From Gigantopelta aegis (lineage: Eukaryota > Mollusca > Gastropoda > Neomphalida > Peltospiridae): a stretch of 64,000 nucleotides of DNA. The stretch is taken from positions 25,608,236 through 25,672,235 of the forward strand of contig NC_054704.1 of assembly GCF_016097555.1 (NCBI RefSeq), in the 5' to 3' direction. Shown piece after piece: positions 34,301 through 42,600 of the stretch. The position numbers and the translations under genes were made by a program. The notes below the pieces were generated by a model that worked only from the letters and a program-made list of their open reading frames with translations, made no database searches and was not told the DNA's origin. Position 1 is the stretch's first letter. Each line of letters begins with the position of its first letter.

Positions 34301-35589
34301 TACGCTTCGTGACACTCCGTCGCAACAATTGCAAAGCTTGGCGATCTATTTCGAGACGTAGACCACGTGATCGCGCACTGGGCGATTCCGCCTTGTGCAG
34401 CAGTTACAGGGGCCGTCTCATATCAAGCGAAGTTACAACATGGAAGAGTTGGCTAATGCTGTTTTGGATGAATTTGGATTTCATTACGTCATTAAACCAA
34501 AACAATGACACATTATTGATTCCATTTTGAATTTGAAGGATACATTTGGGGTGTTATCGATAGGATACGGCAAAAGTATGTGCTACGTACTGCCTCCTCT
34601 TATGAGACGACCCCTGTAACTGCTGCACAAGGCGGTATCGCCCAGTCTCGAAATAGATCGCCGAGCTTTGTAATTGTTGCGACGGAGTGTCACGAAGCGT
34701 AGCTGAATGTGGGTGCTGTCGGGTTTCTTTCTGTAGTATGTGTATTAGTGATTAATATGTGGATTTTTTTGTATCACTTAACTCGAAAATGATTGATGTA
34801 AAGGTATTTGACGTCAAACATAGGATTGTTGTGGTATTAGAGCGGGATTCGTTGCCTACCGTTTGGTAGTCAGGAATTGCCAAAAAAAGACATAGGCTGG
34901 TCTCTGACTGTAATGAGAGCGTGTTTATGTCCAAATGTCCGTCTAGCTCTCTTACAGTCAGAGTACTCGGGCTACTGTCTGAAGTGCTTCTTCTTGTTTG
35001 TGATAAAAAAGGATTCTAAATGCCACAGTATGTTTGGAAAGAAAAATTAAAGATACATGTTCCTCATATGTGCAAAAAAAAATTTATCATCTCAAGATAC
35101 TAGTAGCATTTATGATAAAAAAAAATATTTTAGTTAAATAAAACATTCCTTCCTTTATGATAGTTTATCATAAAAATATGATTTAATCTTACTCTGATCT
35201 ATCGCCCTCTATAGTCATAATAGTGCTGAGGCACCAAATAATTTATTTATTTTTCTTTCGAAAAACATTAGTTGTACAAATTTAAATCGTATAAATCTGA
35301 TACTGTAATGTATTATATAATCTGTTACATGAGATTAAAAAAATAAATTAATTAATCCGTATTCCACTCCCCCCTTCTTCTCGTGGCGGGGGCACACCAT
35401 TCCAAATTTTAGATACACCTCAACGTGTTTTAGTTACAAAGCCGTCGATCTTACCAAAGCGGCTTGTCCGCCTTGTAAAACTGATGTATATGCTTCTAAA
35501 TATACTCGTTTTGATTTCTTGACAATTTCTAACCCATGTACTGTTATATCTTTTACATCACCTAGGCCTAAACCCACAAGATAGAACAT
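25162..35589 (-). CDS. DPH5: Diphthine methyl ester synthase (eight exons)
   Basis: SAM-dependent methyltransferase that methylates the modified histidine of elongation factor 2 in diphthamide synthesis; cytosolic. Exons in transcript order: 35589-35455, 33469-33409, 32213-32150, 30566-30458, 29865-29745, 28454-28415, 26324-26221, 25373-25162. All are GT-AG and phase-consistent; 846 nt, 281 aa (human 285). Seen: N-terminal [20 protein letters not shown] with the glycine-rich family motif; [33 protein letters not shown] at residues 79-87; [54 protein letters not shown]; and [11 protein letters not shown]. Human DPH5 has the same blocks in the same order. A Tc1-like transposon occupies the intron between exons 6 and 7, and a fold-back element lies in intron 1. 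Confidence 0.96.
25738..25916. mobile_element. MITE with TACAGTGAAA ends
   Basis: Left TACAGTGAAAGCTGTCTAAA, right complementary end (ATGTTTCACTGTA). Same family as 3837-4320. Lies in DPH5 intron 7. Confidence 0.65.
26221..26324 (-). CDS. DPH5: DPH5 exon 7
   Basis: Acceptor TTTACAG|AGGTCGG, donor TTGTG|GTTTGT. Encodes [20 protein letters not shown], matching human [20 protein letters not shown]. Confidence 0.96.
26757..28246 (+). mobile_element. Tc1-like (DD34E) DNA transposon in a DPH5 intron
   Basis: Inverted ends: left CTCTTCAAAAAAAGAAACGC, right complementary to CTCTTCAAAAGAAGAAACGC, both embedded in TA-rich flanks consistent with TA duplication. One transposase frame on the + strand (27072-28075), opposite to DPH5. 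About 1.49 kb. GC-richer than the neighbourhood, which suggests recent arrival. Confidence 0.9.
27072..28075 (+). pseudogene. Tc1-like transposase, one apparent frame break
   Basis: From ATG 27072 it reads [20 protein letters not shown], then a helix-turn-helix region ([20 protein letters not shown]) and [14 protein letters not shown], to QNRLR near 27386. After this the reading continues one frame over as [20 protein letters not shown] and reaches [13 protein letters not shown] (first Asp), [14 protein letters not shown] (second Asp) and [17 protein letters not shown] (Glu). There are 34 residues between the second Asp and the Glu, so the triad is DD34E. It ends HTRY-stop at 28075. The shift at about 27377 fits the loss of about four bases; otherwise it is intact. 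As it stands it should not make an active enzyme. The overlapping frames at 26817-27209 and 27790-28113 are shadows. Confidence 0.88.
28415..28454 (-). CDS. DPH5: DPH5 exon 6 (40-bp small exon)
   Basis: Acceptor TTTCAG|ATATTA, donor ATGAA|GTGAGT. Encodes [12 protein letters not shown], matching human IKVKEQSLENLI. Confidence 0.93.
28700..28980 (+). mobile_element. SINE, diverged
   Basis: Core CATCCCAACCAGTGCCTTCA, ACATATAAAAGATCCCTTGC, end GTGGATTCGTTAAACAAAAC. DPH5 intron 5. Confidence 0.8.
29420..29619. mobile_element. hAT-type MITE with 8-bp target duplication
   Basis: Ends CAGTGCTGGAT and ATCTGGCCCTG are imperfect inverted repeats. ATCACAAC is duplicated exactly at 29412-29419 and 29620-29627. 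The interior is GC-rich (GGGGCCCCCTGCCAGAGGGC). Confidence 0.8.
29745..29865 (-). CDS. DPH5: DPH5 exon 5
   Basis: Acceptor CCTAG|CTCTAC, donor TTTATTAG|GTGAGA. Encodes [20 protein letters not shown] and [20 protein letters not shown], close to human. Confidence 0.96.
29932..30271. mobile_element. MITE with CAGGGCTTCTAGA ends
   Basis: Left CAGGGCTTCTAGA and right TCTAGAAGCCCTG are perfect inverted repeats. AATTAC is duplicated at both sides (29926-29931, 30272-30277). The interior repeats CACTAGCC several times. A reverse-orientation relative lies at 61095-61365. DPH5 intron 4. Confidence 0.8.
30458..30566 (-). CDS. DPH5: DPH5 exon 4
   Basis: Acceptor ATGTAG|TGCAAC, donor TTACAG|GTATGT. Encodes [19 protein letters not shown] and [17 protein letters not shown]; the second block is identical in human. 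Confidence 0.97.
30700..30860 (+). mobile_element. SINE fragment
   Basis: GTAGGATCAATCCTCCTCAG, AAAGTGCATATAAAAGATCA. Head and tail are degraded. Confidence 0.65.
31076..32068. mobile_element. TIR element, about 1 kb, holding a 467-bp dispersed repeat
   Basis: AAAGGGACTGTCCTGAGTTT at the left and its complement (AAACTCAGGACTGTCCTTT) at the right. A single similar end is visible near 7663. The interior 31252-31718 also occurs at 37249-37703 without these TIRs. DPH5 intron 3. Confidence 0.7.
31252..31718. repeat. Dispersed 460-bp repeat, copy 1
   Basis: Shares long blocks with 37249-37703 in the same orientation, such as CTTCTGAGCTGTCCACACCA, CTAATAAAGCTGGTCT and GAGTTGCCAGATCGGGA. The minus-strand frame conserves [17 protein letters not shown] in both copies, a hint that it was once coding. 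Family unknown. Confidence 0.75.
32150..32213 (-). CDS. DPH5: DPH5 exon 3
   Basis: Acceptor ATTACAG|ATGAG, donor CTTGG|GTAATT. Encodes [20 protein letters not shown]; human has DISDVAFLVVGDPFG. Confidence 0.95.
32372..32534. mobile_element. MITE with TACAGTGAAA ends, third copy
   Basis: Left TACAGTGAAATTCCTTTAAA, right GGGTCCTATTTTGAGAGGTT then TCACTTGGCTGTA. Shares TTCCAGTTACTGAGGGTCC with 3837-4320. DPH5 intron 2. Confidence 0.6.
33000..33258. mobile_element. Helitron-like repeat fragment
   Basis: TTTAGGTCACAGTGACCTAG, CGACACACCGCTATCCCAAG, GGTTTGATGGTCCTGCATGC, runs of GACGGACG/GATGGACG, then CATAGACGGGCGTATAAAAA. This type of sequence is frequent in bivalve genomes; the class call is an inference. 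Confidence 0.45.
33409..33469 (-). CDS. DPH5: DPH5 exon 2
   Basis: Acceptor GTTGCAG|GAAGAG, donor AGTCTG|GTATAT. Encodes [20 protein letters not shown]; human EEFYGRKLVVADREEVEQEA. Confidence 0.96.
33591..33763. mobile_element. hAT-like MITE (CAGGGCTAAC type)
   Basis: Starts CAGGGCTAACTCTGGCTGAG and contains GCCAAATTAAAATAAAATTC. Related to 44713-44876 in opposite orientation. It directly abuts the next MITE. Confidence 0.5.
33765..33968. mobile_element. hAT-like MITE (CAGGGCTCAAC type)
   Basis: Starts CAGGGCTCAACCTGTACATT, ends TTCCAGTGTGAGCCCCG. A second copy lies at 39843-40018 with the same order of TTTGGCTAATAAAAT and AACCAAA blocks. Confidence 0.65.
34029..34974. mobile_element. Fold-back element with ~380-bp inverted arms and 9-bp target duplication (Mutator-like)
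   Basis: Left arm 34029-34422 and right arm 34601-34974 are inverted copies differing by about ten bases and one 20-bp block (left only, near 34357-34376). Termini read TAGCCCGAGTACTCTGACTG. CTGTCTGAA is duplicated exactly at 34020-34028 and 34975-34983. Very long TIRs plus a 9-bp duplication point to a Mutator-like element. The 178-bp centre carries a helicase-like fragment. Lies in DPH5 intron 1. Related end sequences occur at 9209, 9921 and 11490. Confidence 0.85.
34440..34619 (+). pseudogene. RecQ-like helicase fragment (Q motif to motif I)
   Basis: From ATG 34440 it reads [20 protein letters not shown] then KQ and a TGA (34506-34508). The same frame continues [15 protein letters not shown], then [17 protein letters not shown] to TAA at 34617-34619. 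KP-Q followed by [12 protein letters not shown] has the spacing and residues of the Q motif and Walker A motif of RecQ-family superfamily 2 helicases; the usual PTG before YGKS is changed to SIG. Only about 60 codons are present, and the 3' end runs into the right arm. It is a captured gene piece, not a working helicase. Which RecQ-like gene it came from cannot be told here. Confidence 0.62.
35455..35589 (-). CDS. DPH5: DPH5 exon 1 (start codon)
   Basis: ATG at 35589-35587, donor GCTTTG|GTAAGA, 45 codons. Encodes [20 protein letters not shown] and [17 protein letters not shown]; human begins MLYLIGLGLGDAKDITVKGL. The start agrees with the family's very short N-terminus. Confidence 0.97.
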
Positions 35590-35921
35590 AATCGCTTTAC
35601 TTCGGATGTTTCCGTATATACACTAGTTCTCAACGCAATTACTACGCTTATTGTATATAATTAGTAGCGTTTAAGCAATTGCAAAACCAGTCTATATGAC
35701 AAATGATTGGTTATTCAGCAGGTTCCCGTCGGTAATTCTAACTTAAATCTTCTCGAGGGAAATACAAATTTAAGATCACTTTGTATTAGTAAGTTTATGA
35801 TAGACCTACTTTATCTCTTTTATGATTCAATGAATGTATATTGTAATAATTTGTATCGCTTTTGGACGTTGCATGTGGCAGTGATTTATGTCACTGCAAA
35901 CCGCAACACTTTTTAAAACTG
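35590..35921. promoter_or_regulatory. DPH5 upstream region
   Basis: On the minus strand a TATA-like TATATACAATAAGC lies about 70 bases before the DPH5 ATG. A more distant GC-richer block (36770-37060), with a donor-like GGGCTTG|GTAAAT at 36771 on the minus strand, could instead be a 5' UTR exon. Neither is proven. Confidence 0.25.
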
Positions 35922-35995
35922 ATTAAATGAATGAATGAATGTTTAACGACACCCCAGCACGAAAAATACATCGGCTATTGGGTGTCAAACTATGG
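35922..35995 (-). mobile_element. SINE 3' fragment (reverse)
   Basis: TGAATGTTTAACGACACCCC and CATCGGCTATTGGGTGTCAA are the complement of the SINE tail. Similar stubs are at 46586-46625 and 57782-57830. Confidence 0.7.
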
Positions 35996-36214
35996 TAATG
36001 CAAATAAATAAAGTGATGATCAACATCAATATAAAAATTCAAGGTTTAAACAAAAACAGTGTAAAGAACTGTGCAAAAATACAAATACAAATATCACAGA
36101 ATTTTACGGACACCGAATTTTACTCTAAACTTCAATTTGTGCTGTATTGGCCATTCTCAAAGAGAATGTTACACCCCTGCACCACGGTGAGGTTACAGCA
36201 CGCGCAGGGGAAAA

Positions 36215-36380
36215 CTGATTAAAGAGACAGAACCTAATTTTTAAACACTACGACGTTTTTTGGTGGGTTTTTTTTACTATTAAAGCCGTTGTTAATAATT
36301 TAAATTAGGGGTACTTACATTTTATTGTTTAGAATATTCTGATTCATTTTCGTACACCTGAAGACAGTGAAGTGGTTACG
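36215..36380. repeat. Partial copy of the 40378 TIR element
   Basis: CTACGACGTTTTTTGG, TTTACTATTAAAGCCGTTGT and ACATTTTATTGTTTAGAATA parallel 40415-40510. Confidence 0.45.
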
Positions 36381-37248
36381 GTAATCCAGGTTTTTATAAT
36401 AACTCAAAATGCATTTTTCATAATCATTATGATAATCCTAAAAACGCAAGTTTTTCTGAAAATTAATTGTTATCGCGACAGACTAAAGTCTACAGAATTT
36501 TTAATTAACCCTTAACTACTCATTCAGTAACTTTGTAATACAGAATTAATACTGGTACCTGTCACAATAAAGACAATAACCTACAGTTTACCTAGGTCCT
36601 CTAGGATGACTGGCTAAGCTTTAATAATTTTAGACTGAGCCTACAGTATACTGCGTCAGATTACCGGCAGCACCGTCTAAATAATATTGGTATAATACAG
36701 TATTAAAATATTTAAAGTCACATCAATCACATCAAGGTTATACAACAGAGCAGAAATAATATTTACCAAGCCCAAACGGATGCGTTCCCTGGAAGCCTTC
36801 CAATATGTTTTCTCCTAATAACCCTAGCTATTTATTATAAAATCCCAGTATCGCCTGGGGGTATATCGCGGCACCGAATACCTACAAGTGATATTTCCAC
36901 AGCGACCAAGACAACAATTTTCCTTAGATGGTCAGACTTGCTGACGCCTAGTCGCCAAAATCACGGTTGTAAAAACCGCACTTGCGGAGGTATTACGTAA
37001 CTACTGGCAACATGGCCTCCGCACCTGGGCTGGGTGTGTATTAGACCACGGTCGCGCGGAGTTATTATGTAACAAGGTGCCCACCTGGGCTTAAGTGCAT
37101 ATTGGAACTGCACACGGCCCTCTAAAACAATTAATATTGCCACAGGCGAAAACAAAATTAAGAGCATGTTCCATCACAGGTAGCAAAATGCAATAGCAGG
37201 GCGGGCCTCCCCACTTAAATGGAGCAGTGAGAACACTGCTGTTTCCAC
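36381..37248. other. Intergenic, GC-richer around 36770-37150
   Basis: No frame of note. The segment holds near-repeats CACCTGGGCTGGGTGTGTAT / CACCTGGGCTTAAGTGCATA at 37023 and 37081, suggesting a small local duplication. It may contain promoter or 5' UTR sequence for DPH5 or PARPBP. Confidence 0.25.
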
Positions 37249-37703
37249 CCTTTCTGTCAATTTCCTCCAACTCTGTCTTCTGAGCTGTCCACACCATTGC
37301 CTGCCTGTCTCAACTTCCTCCACGGGTACAGTCTCTGTACTTCCATGCACCCACCTGGCATCCTCGTTCTCTACTGCTAATAAAGCTGGTCTCACCCACG
37401 GCACTAACGACCGCCAGTAGTAGGGGAGCATAGTAGTGCCTCTTATCAATGCCAGAAGTAACTACTGAACACTATCCAAAGTGGTCAGACTAAGCCCACG
37501 GCTAAAAGCTGATGGGGAATAAAAAGGTGTGTGGCACGGATAGCCACAAGAGACAAGTACCTGTCATGGTTGGAGAGACAAGGACTAGGATGTGGATGTG
37601 GACAGCAAAAGAAGTTGAAAGATAAGAGGAGTTGCCAGATCGGGAGGAAATGAGATGGAATTCAAAGGAGTAAAAAGAAAGGGGGCAGTGTGATAAAAAA
37701 AAA
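37249..37703. repeat. Dispersed 460-bp repeat, copy 2
   Basis: Partner of 31252-31718; see that entry. Here the minus-strand frame reads MLPYYWRSLVPWVRPALLAV before the shared [17 protein letters not shown]. Confidence 0.75.
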
Positions 37704-37885
37704 CAAAAAACCTAATAATATTAATATAGCTCGTAGGTGTTCTATAATTAAAAAAAAATTCACTTGCCGTAGTGATTTTGGATTTGAAAATTCACTTGCC
37801 CAATTTTAACCGTTGATTAAAAAAACCCCAAAACCCCCAGTAAATTAAAATAATTAACTTTTTAATGTACATTTTTCACACTGCA

Positions 37886-38160
37886 GGGCTCGAAGTTAAC
37901 GGTGGCACCGGCGGCAATTGTCGTCGTTGAGATATAAATTGCTGTAGGTAGAGAGCATCACCGATGACACTTTTGTGCAGTCGGTAAAACTCCTCAACAA
38001 TAGCGAAATGTATGTTATGGTGTATGTTATCTGCCAATATTTAACATTTGCACATTTGAAAGATACCTACAAATAACAAGACAGCCCTTCAGTCAGGTTT
38101 AACCCTTTACAGTTCTTTTAAAAATTGCCATGGGAGACAAATTCTTAAGTTCGAGCCCTG
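37886..38160. mobile_element. hAT-like MITE (CAGGGCTCGAA type)
   Basis: Left CAGGGCTCGAAGTTAACGG and right CTTAAGTTCGAGCCCTG are inverted repeats; CACTG flanks both sides. Diverged relatives start at 46988 and about 47286. Confidence 0.72.
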
Positions 38161-38240
38161 CACTGAGATAATGTTTTTAAATCAATGTGTCAGTTTACAC
38201 AGCAGATAAACTCATTGGGCATACTTTATGGTTTGTTTAG

Positions 38241-38556
38241 GCGGGACGTAGCCCAGTGGGAAAATGCTTGCTTGATGCGCGGTCAGTCTAGGATCGATCC
38301 CCATCGATGGGCCTATTGGGCTATTTCTCGCTCTAACCAGTGCACCATGACTGGTATATCAAAGGCCGTGGTATGTGCTATCCTGTCTGTGGGATGGTGC
38401 ATATAAAAGATCCCTTGCTACTAATTGAAAAATGTAGTGGGTTTTATCTCTATGACTGTGACAGTGTGTCAAAATTACCATATGTTTGACATCCAATAGC
38501 CGATGATTAATAAATCAATATGCTTCTGTGGTGTCGTTAAACAAAAACAAACTTTC
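38241..38556 (+). mobile_element. tRNA-headed SINE with 18-bp target duplication
   Basis: Full-length copy, head GCGGGACGTAGCCCAGTGGG, end GTGTCGTTAAACAAAAACAA. ACTTTATGGTTTGTTTAG is duplicated exactly at 38223-38240 and 38557-38574, so this is a recent retrotransposition. Confidence 0.95.
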
Positions 38557-39103
38557 ACTTTATGGTTTGTTTAGAAATATGCAAATAATTTTTATCAGGT
38601 CAGCTTGCCCCTACCAACTCACCCCAGCTCATATCATTACCATTTTATTAATTAATATGCCAATATTTTAAGCAATAATGTGCATTAACTGTTGTTGAAT
38701 GTGCACACCAGTCAGAGTCCAAAAACCTTGCCTGATCATTCCTTTAAAGAAATAAGGGACAAACTCACAAATGTCATTAAAATAGGCTTCACAGTTCATT
38801 GTAATATATTATTATTTATCCGATTTTAGAATCTCCCCAATATAAACACATTTAATAAGTCGTCGTAATAGCGGAGTTTCACTGTAATATTAATAAATAA
38901 AATGACACCAAAGTCCATATACGTCCATTTTTAATTTTGTCACAATTATTTATGAACAGTAAAGTTTTGGGCGAGTTGACCAAACACTAGGGTGAGTTGT
39001 TTTTGGTGCGAGTTGACCAGCATTCTTTAGAATAAAGTTACCTATTAAAAGTTTAAAAAACAAATTTAATTAATAATTTACACATTTAAAGTTTTGCAAT
39101 TGT

Positions 39104-39446
39104 AAAGAAAGAAAGAAATGTTTTATTTAACGATGCACTCAACACATTTTATTTACGGTTATATGGTGTCAGACATATGGTTAAGGACCACCCATATATT
39201 CAGAGAGGAAACCCGCTGTCGCCACTTCATGGGCTACTCTTTTCAATTAGCAGCAAGGGATCTTTTATATGCACCATCCCACAGACAGGGTAGTACATAC
39301 CATAGCCTTTGATATACCAGTTGTGGTGCACTGGCTGGAAAGAGAAATAGCTCAATCATCGAGTTAATGGGCCCACCAACGGGGATCGATCCCACGTCAA
39401 CTGTGCATCGTGCGAGCATCTTACCACTGGGCTATGTCCCGCCCTG
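39104..39446 (-). mobile_element. SINE (reverse), long subtype
   Basis: On the minus strand it has head GGGCGGGACATAGCCCAGTG and the longer 3' region with GCCCATGAAGTGGCGACAGC and GTTGAGTGCATCGTTAAATA, ending in a CTTTC tract. Confidence 0.88.
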
Positions 39447-39530
39447 TAAATGATGACATGCGACCTTTAAAACTAATAAAAAGACTGGTTACTGTTTTGC
39501 TTATTATATATTTTATACTTTTGTTTTCAG

Positions 39531-39654
39531 ATTTTGGAAAATTTGTGCAGAGGAAGAAAAGCAATGGCTTCTTGTGTCTATATAACTCAACCTTTGGCTG
39601 CAGTCACAGACATTAAAATTCTTTTAAATTCTGTAAAGCATGTTACTGAAAAAG
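39531..39654 (+). CDS. PARPBP: PARPBP first recognised exon
   Basis: A strong acceptor (TTGTTTTCAG) precedes it, and the frame is open from its first base (ILENLCRGRKAMASCVYI). That resembles the human RALCNSERTTLCGADSMLL region, so translation probably begins in an upstream exon. The ATG at 39564 is an alternative start. Donor AAAAG|GTACGG. Confidence 0.7.
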
Positions 39655-42600
39655 GTACGGTTACGTATATATAAAATCTTCATTATATGTTTACACTTAC
39701 ATGAAGCATTGATACATTTTAAAATTATTTTATCACTTGGGAGCTCTCTCCTGATTGTGAAGTGAAAATTATCCTATAATATTAAATATGAATATTAAAA
39801 TTCTTCATTTTCAAGTAGATTAACAGTCTTCAAAACTAATACCATGGCTCACCCTGTCCATTGCCAAATTTGCCAGTTGCTAATTTTTATACAAAGTGGC
39901 TACAACATTTAGTCTTTGGCTAATAAAATGGTCCTTAAATTAACAACATTTAATAATTTCAAGTAAATACTGAAATCTGAAAATAGCTAAACCAAACTTT
40001 GTTCCAGAATGAGCCATGAATACATTGAACATTGTACACTGTCCAGAGAAAAATAGACAGTAGGAAAATCTTGTTACACTTAGAAATCATGCTGCAAGTT
40101 ATGAAATGTTATTTATTTTTCACAGATGCTGTGAAACCACATACATTGCAGTTTCTGGTTCCCGCAAGCAAAGACGATGGTGTTGAATATCGCCTGCCTT
40201 CGATCAGCGAGTGGTTTGTCTCTCTGTGTCGGTTCCACAGACTGATGCATAATCCGAGGTTCACCGTTTTGTCACACTACGACATGGCTCATATTGTACA
40301 GCTGGGTGTAGCAGAGAAAAACAAACTGGTATAATAGTTAATGTGTGATTTTGGAGCATATTTGGTTTAAAGCTTCAAAGGGACACACCCTAGTTACGGC
40401 TAGTTGTTAACCATTACGGCGTTGTTTTTCGCTATTAAACCCATTTTTTCACAAATAAAATTGCACTTTATTTACCATTTATTATTTAGAATATACATTT
40501 CCATTCACCTGATTTGTTGTTCATTTGTGAGATTTTTCTTCACAGTTCGTGAACATTTTCAGTGACAATAAAGTTCAGACAAGTAAGTATCTCAATACAA
40601 AACATTACAAACCCTTAAAACCAATAATTTTGCTAAGTCCTACGATATCTGGAGAGGGGATACAACCAGGACAGAACAGTTGGAACATGTCCAGGAGAGG
40701 TGGAAAGAACACATCCCAAGTCTGTGAAATTTGTCGTGACGTAGGCATTGTTGTGCTTCCAGCGACATCTACCGGTGACATCAGAATACAAACTTTCAAA
40801 ATTATTTCAAACAATTGGGACCTGGGGATTCCCATGGTATTTATCGATATAAAACCTGCTTTTTCACTCCATTTGATAAAAACGTGATCTAAGTGTGTTA
40901 CAGGTTTGTAGATTAACCAAATTATAATTTATTTTTGCTGGATGGAACTAGGGTGTGCGGCTTTAATGGGTGCTGGAATAGCTGCTACTATTTTAATTAT
41001 TATTTTAGTAAATTTTAACTGACTAGAAAATATTGTTACATCCTGCCACTTTCATGGAAGTGATCATATCCATTAGTGTGTTATTAGCATGTTTAAAACA
41101 TCATTTCTCATTCCAGCCAGTGCTCCACAACTGGTGTAATAAGCAAACGCTTTACCACTGGGCTACATCTCGCCCACTGGTGTAATAAAGGCTGTGGTAT
41201 GTACTTTCCAGCCTGTGGTATATTACAGATCCTTTGCTGCTAAATAATCGAAAAGAGTAGCCCATGGAGTGGTGGAGTTCCTGTCTAGTTATCTCTGTGC
41301 TTCTTAATCATATCTCTGACCATAGTTAAAAATATGTTGAAGCTTTGTTCAAATGCTTCTTTCTCTCTTACCCATTATTATGTACCATGATTACAATATG
41401 GATTCTGATGATCACAGGACATAGAACCGAAAATGTGTTTTCTATATAAAAAAATCTAGGGGCCTGTTGTTAGCAACCGGGTGAATTATCTCAGTTGTAA
41501 ATTATAACTTGAAGCTTAACTTAAACTTAGTTGTCAAGTATAAAAAGGTATTTCACATCCATTTTGACTCCATTGAAACTATTTTAAGAAGAATGATTTT
41601 TAGCTCCCTTAGCATTTGAGTGTTTTGTTTTACTCTGTACTACAAACGGATTAAATACCAATGGTCAATATGCATGAGAAATAATGTAATCTTGTTAATT
41701 TAAAACATATACATGTATACGGCAAATATGATGGTGTAGTTTATTCATGATAAAATGGTTAAATAAAGAAGTATTTTTGCAGCTTTATATGTTCGTGTCA
41801 AATAATAGTTTATTTACCTTGGTGGTGGAAATTTTGTGTGTACTTTTTCTATCCCATATGACCATATATGATGGAGTCTTAATCTTAATTGGAGGAGTAA
41901 ATCACTACTGTCAAGTTTATTGTATAAGCATTGTTTTGGACAAATTACTTTTACATTGTATTTTAAATCTCAATTTATTTCAGGCTGGTGGTGCATATGA
42001 TGCTTCAGATGAAGCAGTTCTTGAGATGATGGAGAAAATTGGTCAGTTAAAATTAGTTCCCATGACAACAGAGGACGATGAGGAATCTGATGTGAGAGTT
42101 GTGATGGAGTATTACAAGACATTCCTAACGTCCAGTAACCACGTGGATTTGTTTGACGTATATGCAGCTGTTGCCAGGGAGATGGTCAAGGAGTCTGATC
42201 TGCAGAAAGATTTGGCTGCAACCATTGTCTGTTGTCTTGGAACACCAACGTCAGTTTTGGAGGTCGGTACACATGTCCTGGTGTGAATTATATTTATGTC
42301 GTTATAGAGGTGAAATTCACACAGTTAAGCCGGCCGTTCACTGTCATGATAATTTTCATAAGTGTACAAAGAATAGTAATTAGTAATTTTTTCCAGCTAT
42401 ATTTTTCCATGAGTAGCAAGAGACTTTTTATATGCATCATCCTTGCACTGGCTAGGACGAGAAATAGCCACATGGGCCCACCAACTGGGCTATGTCCAGC
42501 TGTTACCGTAATTGTTACAAATAATGTATTTCGATTTTAATTTGTTTATTTATGTTTATCATGCATCACATATTCGCGTTTTTATTATCTGTGAAAGAAT

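Noticed and set aside
40549-40887. 112-residue frame in PARPBP intron 2
   Set aside because: It lies wholly inside a TIR element without coding constraint and has no recognisable domain.
41747-42286. Membrane protein suggested by the hydrophobic 5' part of this frame
   Set aside because: That part is intron; coding begins after TTTCAG at 41984 and is PARPBP exon 3.
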